35,584 bases of DNA from Lysobacterales bacterium (lineage in GTDB: Bacteria; Pseudomonadota; Gammaproteobacteria; Xanthomonadales; SZUA-36), in NCBI GenBank assembly GCA_029935455.1, contig JAOZKI010000015.1, positions 1 through 35,584 on the forward strand. Reading direction: 5' to 3'. Position numbers and translations under genes: made by a program. Shown here piece after piece: positions 23,963 to 31,361 of this stretch (position 1 is its first letter; the number at the start of each line of letters is the position of its first letter). The notes below the pieces were generated by a model that was given only the letters and a program-made list of their open reading frames with translations, made no database searches and had not been told where the DNA came from.

Positions 23963-24379
23963 CTAGAACGGTTTCAGAATGGCCAGCAGCACGATGGCGA
24001 TCAGGAACAGCACAGGCACCTCGTTAAACCAGCGGAACCACCGGTGGCTGCGCTGATTTTCATCGCGCGCGAACTGCCCCACCAAACGCGCGCACCAGAC
24101 GTGGTAGCCGATCAATCCGGCTACCAGCAGCAGTTTCAGGTGCAACCAGCCAAACTTCAGAAAGGCCGGCCACAGCACCAGCATAAGTGCCCCGAACAGA
24201 ATGGTGAGAGCTGCTCCGATATGACACATCACCAATAGCTTGCGCTCCATCACCTTGAAGGTGGCCCGGGTTTGATCATCACTGGCTGAGGCGTGATAAA
24301 CGAACAGTCGCGGCAGATAAAACAGGCCCGCAAACCAGGTAACCATGAACACGACATGAAAGGCCTTGAGCCAAAGCAT
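23963..24379 (-). CDS. hemJ: Protoporphyrinogen oxidase HemJ
   Basis: Membrane enzyme that oxidises protoporphyrinogen IX to protoporphyrin IX, the penultimate step of haem synthesis, in bacteria lacking HemG and HemY. From the ATG at 24379 the 138-residue protein begins MLWLKAFHVVFMVTWFAGLF, with a conserved histidine, then YLPRLFVYHA. Four transmembrane segments are visible (about 1-20, 45-67, 72-92, 118-137). The frame continues upstream only to a TTG at 24409; 24379 is preferred because it gives the family N-terminus and has AAGGA about 10 bases upstream. It diverges from erpA. Its promoter spacer carries a run of eight G. Confidence 0.93.
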   Translation of the reverse strand: MLWLKAFHVVFMVTWFAGLFYLPRLFVYHASASDDQTRATFKVMERKLLVMCHIGAALTILFGALMLVLWPAFLKFGWLHLKLLLVAGLIGYHVWCARLVGQFARDENQRSHRWFRWFNEVPVLFLIAIVLLAILKPF

Positions 24380-24411
24380 GGACAGATGATCCTTGAGGGT
24401 GGTGAGCAAGC

Positions 24412-24440
24412 AGTGTAGCCATGCCCCCCCCTACTGTCAT
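24412..24440 (-). promoter_or_regulatory. Sigma70 promoter of hemJ with a G8 tract in the spacer
   Basis: Minus strand: ATGACA (24435-24440), 17 bases, TACACT (24412-24417). The -35 matches at five of six positions and the -10 at four. The spacer contains eight consecutive G (C on the plus strand at 24424-24431). The transcript would begin near 24405, giving a leader of about 25 bases with AAGGA. Confidence 0.55.
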
Positions 24441-24470
24441 CAGCGCCGGGCATCCACGGCGGATGTTTTA

Positions 24471-24499
24471 TTGAAATTTTACGCCCGTGGCTGCATATT
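24471..24499 (+). promoter_or_regulatory. Sigma70 promoter of erpA, leaderless geometry
   Basis: TTGAAA (24471-24476), 17 bases, CATATT (24494-24499). The -10 ends 7 bases before the erpA ATG at 24507, so transcription should start at or next to the start codon. No Shine-Dalgarno sequence is present in the gap. Confidence 0.55.
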
Positions 24500-24506
24500 C
24501 AAGCTC

Positions 24507-24869
24507 ATGAGTACGCTAGACACAGCACCACCACCGCCCGCACAGGCCATGGTTTTCACCGACGCGGCCGCACGCAAGGTCATGGAATTGATCATGGAAG
24601 AAGCCAATCCGGAGCTGAAGCTGCGGGTGTATATTTCCGGTGGTGGCTGCTCCGGTTTTCAGTATGGCTTCTCCTTCGACGAAGCAGCGGAAGAAGACGA
24701 CATCCGTGTGGTAAACGACGGCGTTACCCTGCTCATCGACCCCATGAGTTTCCAGTACCTGATGGGCGCGGAGGTGGACTACACGGAAAACCTGCAGGGC
24801 GCCCAATTCGTCATCCGCAACCCCAATGCCAGCACCACCTGCGGCTGCGGCGCGTCCTTCTCCGTTTGA
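24507..24869 (+). CDS. erpA: A-type iron-sulfur cluster insertion protein ErpA
   Basis: Carrier that hands [4Fe-4S] or [2Fe-2S] clusters to apoproteins, including isoprenoid-synthesis enzymes. The 120-residue protein has the three conserved cysteines of the HesB/IscA fold: C48 ([13 protein letters not shown]), C112 and C114 ([12 protein letters not shown]). An N-terminal extension of about 15 residues rich in proline precedes the domain. Of the in-frame starts, 24507 gives the standard length; 24393 would reach into hemJ. It is separated from nudC by one base and is divergent from hemJ. It may be translated from a leaderless transcript. Confidence 0.95.
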   Translation: MSTLDTAPPPPAQAMVFTDAAARKVMELIMEEANPELKLRVYISGGGCSGFQYGFSFDEAAEEDDIRVVNDGVTLLIDPMSFQYLMGAEVDYTENLQGAQFVIRNPNASTTCGCGASFSV

Positions 24870-24870
24870 C

Positions 24871-25863
24871 ATGAGCCTGAACATCGACCGGGTTTCACGG
24901 TCGCAGGGCAACCGCTTCACTTCTGTTCGCCTTGACCGCCTGGTTGAGCGCCGCGATGACGAACGCTGGGTGGCCTCCGCGCTGGAGGCGCCCGAGGCGC
25001 GCTACGTCCCGCTCTGGCGCAGTCGCAACCTGCTAGAGAGCAGCAACGACGGCACGTTGGCGGTTTACCTGCGCCATGGTGAACTGGATCATGTGGACCT
25101 GCTGCAGCGTCCAACGCTGTTGGGAACCGACGAAAAACGCACTTACTTCGCCATCAACTTGAGCGATGCGCAAAAAGATGCCGTACTGGAAACTCACGCA
25201 AATGCCGAGTTTGCCGATCTGCGCCGCTACTCCATCGATATGGATGCGAAACACGCGGGCATCCTGGCGTATGCCAAAGCCCTGCACTACTGGCAGCACA
25301 GGCATCGCTTTTGCGGCTTCTGTGGCACGGCCAACCGACTCCGTTCAGCGGGCCACAAGATGGTTTGCAGCAACGATGAGTGTGGGCGCCAGACCTTCCC
25401 CCGCATCGATCCGGCCATCATCGTACTGATCACCCATCAGGACGCCTGCCTGCTGGGCCGCAACCCGAACTGGCCGGCCCGGCGCTTCTCTACCCTGGCA
25501 GGATTTGTAGAGCCCGGCGAAAGTCTGGAAGACGCGGTAGTCCGCGAAGTGCATGAGGAATCCGCCGTGCGCTTGCGCGCCATTCGCTACGTCTCCTCGC
25601 AGCCCTGGCCCTTCCCGGCCTCAGCCATGTGCGGCTTTTACGCTGAGGCGGTAAGTCGCGACTGTCAGACCTCAGAGGAACTGGAGGAACTGCGCTGGTA
25701 TAACCCCGAGCAACTGATTCAGGCCCTGAACGCGGGCGAGTTGCTGCTGCCGCCGCCCGTTTCCATCTCCTTTCAGCTGCTCGCTGACTGGTTCCGGCAG
25801 CGCAGCGGCAAGGATCTGGAAGCTGTTTGCCAGGCTGCTGCCTCAGCAGCTCAAGGACGCTAG
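24871..25863 (+). CDS. nudC: NAD(+) diphosphatase / mRNA NAD-decapping enzyme NudC
   Basis: Zinc-containing Nudix hydrolase that splits NADH/NAD and removes NAD caps from RNA. In the 330-residue protein an N-terminal region (1-145) is followed by a zinc ribbon with C148, C151, C166 and C171, then the Nudix box beginning G211 (FVEPGESLEDAVVREVHEES) and the NudC-specific SQPWPFP motif (243-249). The ATG at 24871 is one base after the erpA stop, so the two are probably cotranscribed; the in-frame ATG at 24826 is inside erpA. Confidence 0.95.
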   Translation: MSLNIDRVSRSQGNRFTSVRLDRLVERRDDERWVASALEAPEARYVPLWRSRNLLESSNDGTLAVYLRHGELDHVDLLQRPTLLGTDEKRTYFAINLSDAQKDAVLETHANAEFADLRRYSIDMDAKHAGILAYAKALHYWQHRHRFCGFCGTANRLRSAGHKMVCSNDECGRQTFPRIDPAIIVLITHQDACLLGRNPNWPARRFSTLAGFVEPGESLEDAVVREVHEESAVRLRAIRYVSSQPWPFPASAMCGFYAEAVSRDCQTSEELEELRWYNPEQLIQALNAGELLLPPPVSISFQLLADWFRQRSGKDLEAVCQAAASAAQGR

Positions 25864-25962
25864 TCCGCCAGCGCCCGCTGCCCGGCGCCACCCCGCACAA
25901 CCCGCCGCCCGCAAGCTGCTAGAATCCGAGTGGGGCCGCACCGCGGCGTGGGAAGCGTTTCT

Positions 25963-26841
25963 ATGACCATCGTTGTTCTTCTGCTCGCTTTCGCTCTGGT
26001 GTACTTCCTGCGCGACCTGAGCCGGCTGCACCGCTTTGAATGGGTCAAACACGCGACCGCTTTCTGCAATCGACACTGCCGACAGCTACCCGGCTGGGAT
26101 GGCATTACCGGCTTTCTCTTCTATCTGCTCCTGCCGCTGCTGATCACCGCGCTTATCGCTGTGCTTGCGCATCAGTTGCTGGGCACGCTGGGTGGCTTTT
26201 TGCTGGCGGTTGCCGTGCTGGTCTATACCTTTGGTCCGCATGACCTGGACACGGACATTGATGCCATCATCCATGCCGACAGCGACGCGGACCAGGCCGA
26301 GGCCATGCGCGCGCTACTCGGCGACTGCCCAAGCGATGACGACGACTGCATGGCGCTGGCCATCGAAGGGGTATTTCGCGAGTCTCTGCAGCGCTGGTTT
26401 GGCACCATTTTCTGGTTCGCCGTGCTGGGCATCTATGGCGCCATCTTGTACCGCACAGCAGACCGCATCACGGAACCTGACCTCGATTTACCAGCCGGTC
26501 AACGCGCGCTGCTGGTGCGCTTGCGCCAGGTACTGGACTGGCCGGTCGCGCAACTTATGACCCTGGCCCTGGCCATCGCCACCGATTTTGATTCGGTGCA
26601 CAAGGCCTGGCGCCAGTACCACCAGGAACAAGGGCACGGCCTATTCGACGGCAACAACGATTTCCTCTATGCCGCCGCCCGACAAATCGTGCTCAGTGGC
26701 CAGGCTGCACGGGACGGCTATGCGGATCAGATCACCGGTCCCATGGCCTGTCTGCGCCAGGCCATGGACCTGGTCTGGCGCATGCTGGGCGTCTGGCTCA
26801 CCGTGCTGGCGCTCCTGCTACTGATTGACCTACTGGCATGA
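25963..26841 (+). CDS. ampE: AmpE-like inner-membrane protein
   Basis: A 292-residue membrane protein resembling AmpE of the CobD/CbiB-like family, known from the ampD-ampE operon and proposed as a sensor in beta-lactamase induction; its biochemical role is not settled. Hydrophobic segments lie at about 1-16, 48-68, 72-90, 145-165 and 272-290. The loop contains FGPHDLDTDIDA and an acidic SDDDDCMALA stretch, and a C-terminal region with GNNDFLYAAARQ. There is no ampD or nadC nearby. The ATG at 25963 is preferred to 25930; GGGAAGCG precedes it and a TAGAAT (25920-25925) may be its -10. Its stop overlaps btuF by 4 bases. Confidence 0.8.
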   Translation: MTIVVLLLAFALVYFLRDLSRLHRFEWVKHATAFCNRHCRQLPGWDGITGFLFYLLLPLLITALIAVLAHQLLGTLGGFLLAVAVLVYTFGPHDLDTDIDAIIHADSDADQAEAMRALLGDCPSDDDDCMALAIEGVFRESLQRWFGTIFWFAVLGIYGAILYRTADRITEPDLDLPAGQRALLVRLRQVLDWPVAQLMTLALAIATDFDSVHKAWRQYHQEQGHGLFDGNNDFLYAAARQIVLSGQAARDGYADQITGPMACLRQAMDLVWRMLGVWLTVLALLLLIDLLA

Positions 26842-27725
26842 CTCGAAGCCCGTGCCTGCTTCTGGCGCTGTTGATCAGCCTGCTGGTACCCGCGATCGGG
26901 CACGGCGATAGCAGCCTTTCCCTATCGCAGGCTGACGGTAGCCGGCTTGCGCTACCAGCACCGGCGGAGCGTCTGATCACCCTCGCACCACATCTGGCCG
27001 AACTGGTCTACGCGGTTGACGCAGGTGACCGGCTGCTGGCCACCGTGGCCTACAGCGACTTTCCGGCGGCAGCCACCGAACTGCCACGCATCGGCGATGC
27101 ATTTCGCTTCGACCTGGAACGCATGCTGACGCTGCAACCGGATCTGGTTCTGGCCTGGGACTCGGGCACACCAACGGCGGCCATAGAGGCCATGGAAGAC
27201 CTGGGCATGCCGGTATGGCGCGTGCGTATCAACAGCTTTGAAGCCATGGCCCAGGTGCTGGAGCAACTGGCCGCCGCCACCGGTCAGCATGGCACGACGG
27301 CGGCGGCCCAGGTACGCCAACGGCGCGACGAACTGCGCGCACGCTACGCTGACCAGCGACCCCTGAGCTACTTCTACCAGATCGGCGCACGCCCCCTCTA
27401 TACGGTCAATGGCGCGCATCTCATCAGTCAGGGTCTGGCAATCTGCGGCGGCGTGAATGTGTTTGCCGACCTGCCCACGCTGGCGCCGCAGCTGGCTCCA
27501 GAGGCCGTCTTACAAGCCGATCCGGAATTGCTGCTGGCCGGTAGCTCGGGGCCGGAGCGTGACCCGCTGGCCCAGTGGCGCAGTTGGCCGCAACTGCAGG
27601 CGGTAAAGCATGACGCGCTGCTGACCTTGCCCGCTGATCTCATGAACCGGGCCACGCCACGCATGCTGGATGCGGTGGAGCAGGCCTGCGCAGCCTTTGC
27701 CGGGTGGCGTCAGAGAACACCATGA
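26838..27725 (+). CDS. btuF: Periplasmic cobalamin-binding protein BtuF
   Basis: Substrate-binding protein of class III (helical-backbone) that delivers vitamin B12 to the BtuCD ABC transporter. The 295-residue precursor has a signal peptide of about 23 residues (basic TRS, then LLLALLISLLVPAIG). The mature part shows RLITLAPHLAELVYAV, the family's first strand and helix; LERMLTLQPDLVLAWDSGTP; and YQIGARPLYTVNGAHLISQ. BtuC and BtuD are not adjacent, nor is a TonB receptor. It overlaps ampE upstream (ATGA) and the channel gene downstream (ATGA). A related iron-chelate or haem binder is a less likely alternative. Confidence 0.88.
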   Translation: MTRSPCLLLALLISLLVPAIGHGDSSLSLSQADGSRLALPAPAERLITLAPHLAELVYAVDAGDRLLATVAYSDFPAAATELPRIGDAFRFDLERMLTLQPDLVLAWDSGTPTAAIEAMEDLGMPVWRVRINSFEAMAQVLEQLAAATGQHGTTAAAQVRQRRDELRARYADQRPLSYFYQIGARPLYTVNGAHLISQGLAICGGVNVFADLPTLAPQLAPEAVLQADPELLLAGSSGPERDPLAQWRSWPQLQAVKHDALLTLPADLMNRATPRMLDAVEQACAAFAGWRQRTP

Positions 27726-28678
27726 GCGCCCTGCGACGCCGTACCGCTGAATTGCTGGACGCGAACCGCCCCGACGACCGGCCGAGCCGTTATCTGGACT
27801 GGTTTCTGATCGCCATGATTTTGGCCAACGTGGTCGCCATCGTGCTCGAATCAGTTGCCAGTCTCAGCACCCGGTATGGGTGGTTTTTCTTACGCTTCGA
27901 GCTGTTCAGTATTGCGGTCTTTACCCTGGAGTATCTGGCCCGGCTCTGGTCCTGCGTGGAAAAGCCGCTGGATCAGCCTGACGCGCCACGGCAGACCCGC
28001 GGCGCCTGGGCCCGGTCACCGCTGGGGCTGATTGACCTGCTGGCGATCCTGCCCTTCTATCTCCTGCTGCTCGTACCCCTGGGCACGCAGCCAGCGTTAA
28101 TACTGAAAGTGTTTCGCGCCCTGCGCCTGCTGCGCATCTTCAAGCTCACCCGCTTCTCGCCGGCCTTTAACGTGCTGCTCACCGTCGCCCGACGGGAAGC
28201 ACCGGTGGTACTGGTGGCGCTATCGGCACTGTTCCTGGTGCTTATGCTGGCTGCCTGGGGCATTTATCTGCTTGAGCACCGTCTCCAGCCGGAAGCCTTC
28301 GGCAGTATTCCGCGGGCCATGTGGTGGGCTGTGATTACGCTCACCACGGTGGGCTACGGTGATGTGGTACCGCTCACCCATGGCGGCAAGATTTTTGCCG
28401 GGCTGATTGCCCTCGTGGGCGTGGCCATCATGGCGCTACCGGCGGCCATCATGGCCTCCGGATTCCATCGGGAAGTGCATCAACGCAGCCAGAGCTACCA
28501 GCACGCACTGGAGCAGGCCCTGAGCAAAGATGGCCTGTCGGAAACGGAAGCCGTGCATCTGGAACTGATGCGGGAGGAGCTGGGCATCTCATCCAGCGAA
28601 GCGGATCGGATTTTCAAACAGGCGCGCAACGCGCGCGCCGGCAGCAGCCACTGCCCGCACTGCGGCGAAAAGCTCTAG
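27722..28678 (+). CDS. Voltage-gated-type potassium channel with C-terminal zinc knuckle
   Basis: Six-transmembrane ion channel of 318 residues. S1 about 25-46, S2 55-78, S3 101-120, an S4-like helix with repeated arginines (RALRLLRIFKLTRF, about 132-147), S5 165-187, the pore with selectivity filter T-V-G-Y-G-D (209-214), and S6 225-247. TVGYGD indicates potassium selectivity. The cytoplasmic tail is helical, and the protein ends in CPHCGEKL, half of a zinc-ribbon-like motif that could pair between subunits. The ATG at 27722 overlaps the btuF stop; this start is preferred to 27704. Function beside btuF is not obvious. Confidence 0.92.
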   Translation: MSALRRRTAELLDANRPDDRPSRYLDWFLIAMILANVVAIVLESVASLSTRYGWFFLRFELFSIAVFTLEYLARLWSCVEKPLDQPDAPRQTRGAWARSPLGLIDLLAILPFYLLLLVPLGTQPALILKVFRALRLLRIFKLTRFSPAFNVLLTVARREAPVVLVALSALFLVLMLAAWGIYLLEHRLQPEAFGSIPRAMWWAVITLTTVGYGDVVPLTHGGKIFAGLIALVGVAIMALPAAIMASGFHREVHQRSQSYQHALEQALSKDGLSETEAVHLELMREELGISSSEADRIFKQARNARAGSSHCPHCGEKL

Positions 28679-28687
28679 TGGGCGCCT

Positions 28688-29482
28688 TTAAATCCAGCCA
28701 GCCAGCAGCAGCAGGGCCAGCGCAAAAAGCAGCACACCCGTGAGCGTCTGCACCCCGTCTATCTTGACCTTGTGCAGATAGCGTTTGCCCAACAGCACGC
28801 CCGCAAAAGCCGCCAGGCAGCCGGTGATGACCAGTCCGTAGGCCTGCTTGGGAACCTCCAGCGCCACCTGCCCCGCCAACAGAACCAGTGCGCCATAGGC
28901 CAGCAAACGGGCCAGATCGACCAGCAGACCAATCACCGAGGAGGTACCCACAAACGCCTGCGTATCCAGGCCTGACTTAACCAGAAATGCGGAGCGCAAG
29001 GCCCCCTGATGACCGGACAGGCCACCGAAAAAACCGGACAGCAGGCCGCCCCAGAGCAGGTGGTCATGATGGAAGCGAAAGCGCCGCAGGCTCGGCGCCA
29101 GCTCGAAACAGGCAAAGGCCATCATCAACAGCCCCATCAACAATTTGATGGGTCGCACCTCCGCCGCAATGGGGCCCAGCTCGTAGCTCAACAGGGGCGG
29201 GCGGGCCGCAAACCAGCCCAGCGCCATGGCGCCGAGCACGGCCGCAGCCAGCGCCGGCACGCCAAAGCGCAGCACGGTGCTGCGATCGGCATAGCGACCC
29301 ACCATGGAAACCTTGAACACGTTATTGGCGCCATGCACCACGGCCGTGGCCAGCACGGCGACCTCCACGGGAAAGAACAGGGCAAACACCGGCAGCAGCA
29401 GCGTCCCAAGACCAAAACCGCTGTAGAGGGTCAGTCCCGCTGCCAGCAGCGCACAGGTCGCGACCAGCAGATAGGCGCTCAC
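28688..29482 (-). CDS. TauE/SafE-family (TSUP) membrane permease
   Basis: Polytopic inner-membrane protein, 264 residues, of the TSUP family, whose members export or import sulfite, sulfoacetate, thiosulfate and other sulfur anions. Eight or so hydrophobic segments cover most of the length, with the two repeats recognisable at LYSGFGLGTLLLPVFALFFP and GLLSGFFGGLSGHQGALRSA. Start codon is GTG (29482), overlapping the stop of the Nudix gene as GTGA. It is the last gene after tyrS and the Nudix gene and converges on the channel gene with 9 bases between. The substrate cannot be read from the sequence. Confidence 0.9.
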   Translation of the reverse strand: MSAYLLVATCALLAAGLTLYSGFGLGTLLLPVFALFFPVEVAVLATAVVHGANNVFKVSMVGRYADRSTVLRFGVPALAAAVLGAMALGWFAARPPLLSYELGPIAAEVRPIKLLMGLLMMAFACFELAPSLRRFRFHHDHLLWGGLLSGFFGGLSGHQGALRSAFLVKSGLDTQAFVGTSSVIGLLVDLARLLAYGALVLLAGQVALEVPKQAYGLVITGCLAAFAGVLLGKRYLHKVKIDGVQTLTGVLLFALALLLLAGWI

Positions 29483-30003
29483 GGAGCTGCGGCCTCACAC
29501 TCGGTCAAGCGGTAGTCCAGCATGCGGTCATCATCGAAGATCCAGTTGGCCTCAAATGGCTGCCCGCGCAGCAGCAGTGGCAACCAGATCTGGTCATCCT
29601 CCCACATGCGCTCATAAGGGATGGCGTCAATCGGCGTCCAGCGCGGCGCGGCCTCCTCCGACTCCGTCGGGGTCCCGGCAAAATGTTCCGTGCGATAGAC
29701 CCAGCAGTGAATAGAATAGCCATCGATAAACTGAAAGCGGTGCTGGCCCATGCACTGCAGTTCACTAACCTCAATAGACAATTCCTCGCGACATTCACGA
29801 ATGGCGCAGGCCTCAATAGACTCGCCCGGATCGACCTTGCCACCGGGACCATTGACCTTGCCCTTACCAAGCCCGCGCTTCTTGTCGATCAACAGAATCT
29901 CATGGCCGCGCAGGACGAAAACCAGGGTGGCCTGATCAACCGCCTGCCAGCGCGACCAGTCAATATCGGTTACGCGCCGGGCGGCACTGTAGTCAGCGCA
30001 CAT
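29479..30003 (-). CDS. MTH1-like Nudix hydrolase (8-oxo-dGTP diphosphatase-like)
   Basis: A 174-residue Nudix protein with the box at 55-77 (G55, E61, R69-E70, E73-E74; the usual glycine is replaced by S76). The surrounding [16 protein letters not shown], and the C-terminal [20 protein letters not shown] and LDYRLTE segments resemble the eukaryote-type MTH1/NUDT1 enzyme, which hydrolyses oxidised purine nucleotides, more than the E. coli MutT layout. Substrate is thus inferred. Its ATG lies inside the end of tyrS (11-base overlap) and its stop overlaps the TauE/SafE start, so tyrS, this gene and the permease form a tight series. Confidence 0.85.
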   Translation of the reverse strand: MCADYSAARRVTDIDWSRWQAVDQATLVFVLRGHEILLIDKKRGLGKGKVNGPGGKVDPGESIEACAIRECREELSIEVSELQCMGQHRFQFIDGYSIHCWVYRTEHFAGTPTESEEAAPRWTPIDAIPYERMWEDDQIWLPLLLRGQPFEANWIFDDDRMLDYRLTECEAAAP

Positions 30004-31192
30004 GCGCTTTACAGAATTTCCGCTTGCCTACCTGCAGGATGCCCGTGAACCCTACCTCCAGCATCAGACTCCGATCGCTAACCTTGTCGCCATCGATCTT
30101 GACGCCACCCTGTTTGATCATGCGAAAGGCTTCCGAATTGCTGCTGGTCAGACCACACTGACTCAGCGCAGCGGCAATACCGATTCCGTCGGCACCGACT
30201 TCCAGCGTCTTTTCCGGTATCTCATCGGGCATGGCACCACCGCGAAAGCGGGCGATAAAGTTGTTCCGCGCACGCTCCGCGGCAGGCGCGTCGTGAAAAC
30301 GCGTCACCAATTCTTCGCACAGCAGAAACTTGATATCGCGCGGGTTGTCACCGGCCGCAACGCGGGCGCGCAGGTCCTCAAGCTCCGCATTACTGCGAAA
30401 GCTCAGCAGGTCGAAGTAGCGCCACATGAGCTCGTCGGAGATGGACATGAGTTTGCCAAACATGTCGTCCGGCGCGTCGGTAATTCCCACATAGTTGCCC
30501 AGGGACTTGGACATCTTCTGCACCCCGTCCAGACCTTCCAGTAGCGGCAAGGTGATAATGATTTGCGGCTTCTGACCGGACTGCTGCTGCAGATGACGGC
30601 CGACCAGCAGATTAAACTTCTGGTCCGTGCCGCCCATTTCCACATCCGCTTCCAGCGCCACGGAATCGTAGCCCTGTGCCAGCGGGTATAAGAATTCATG
30701 CACGGCGATCGGCTCACCACCCTTGTAGCGCTTTTCGAAGTCATCACGCTCGAGCATGCGAGCCACCGTGTATTTGGCCGCCAGCCGGATCATGCCCTCG
30801 GAGCCCAGCTCGTTCAGCCACTCGGAATTGAACCGGATTTCGGTTTTCTCACGGTCAAGAATCTTGAAGACCTGCTGCGCATAGGTCTCGGCGTTGGCCT
30901 GCACTTCGTCGCGTGTCAGCGGTTTGCGCGTGATGTTCTTGCCCGTGGGATCGCCAATCATGCCGGTGAAATCACCAATCAGGAACACCACCGTATGGCC
31001 AAGATCCTGGAACTGGCGCATTTTATTGATGATGACCGTATGACCCAGATGTAGATCCGGCGCGGTGGGATCGAAGCCCACCTTGACGCGCAGCGTCTTA
31101 CCCGCGCTCAGACGCGCTTCAAGATCATCCAGCTTGATTATCTCATCGGTACCCCGGGCGATTAGGTCGAGGGCCTCTTGCACCTTACTCAT
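29993..31192 (-). CDS. tyrS: Tyrosyl-tRNA synthetase TyrS (TyrZ-like subtype)
   Basis: Charges tRNA-Tyr with tyrosine. The 399-residue class I synthetase has the HIGH-type motif HLGH (48-51) within [20 protein letters not shown], the KMSKS loop ([11 protein letters not shown]) and a C-terminal S4 RNA-binding domain (about 335-399, [16 protein letters not shown]). The [15 protein letters not shown] segment and long insert place it in the second bacterial subtype (TyrZ/TyrS2) instead of the E. coli-like one. The ATG at 31192 has AGGA upstream and gives the family start; the frame runs upstream to 31258. It is divergent from the M23 peptidase gene, as in Pseudomonas. Confidence 0.96.
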   Translation of the reverse strand: MSKVQEALDLIARGTDEIIKLDDLEARLSAGKTLRVKVGFDPTAPDLHLGHTVIINKMRQFQDLGHTVVFLIGDFTGMIGDPTGKNITRKPLTRDEVQANAETYAQQVFKILDREKTEIRFNSEWLNELGSEGMIRLAAKYTVARMLERDDFEKRYKGGEPIAVHEFLYPLAQGYDSVALEADVEMGGTDQKFNLLVGRHLQQQSGQKPQIIITLPLLEGLDGVQKMSKSLGNYVGITDAPDDMFGKLMSISDELMWRYFDLLSFRSNAELEDLRARVAAGDNPRDIKFLLCEELVTRFHDAPAAERARNNFIARFRGGAMPDEIPEKTLEVGADGIGIAAALSQCGLTSSNSEAFRMIKQGGVKIDGDKVSDRSLMLEVGFTGILQVGKRKFCKAHVR

Positions 31193-31212
31193 AGCGACTG
31201 CTTTTCCTGATT

Positions 31213-31225
31213 TGCCCGACGGGCA
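31213..31225. promoter_or_regulatory. Short perfect palindrome in tyrS/M23 divergent region
   Basis: TGCCCG-A-CGGGCA is a 6-bp perfect inverted repeat around one base, located 21 bases before the tyrS ATG in the 169-base divergent gap. It could be a small operator or an RNA hairpin in the tyrS leader. No T-run follows it. The rest of the gap holds a -10-like ATTGTA (minus-strand TACAAT, 31236-31241) for tyrS and no clear promoter for the peptidase gene. Confidence 0.25.
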
Positions 31226-31361
31226 TGCACAGCGCATTGTAGCGATCACCCGCGCCAACGGACAGCCACGGAACCATTTCTCTCCCGCGCCGATGTTTGA
31301 CCCACCCTGCTGCGCTCGCTATGGTTACGCCAGCCCGAACTTCTGACCGCCTTGCTGGTCC

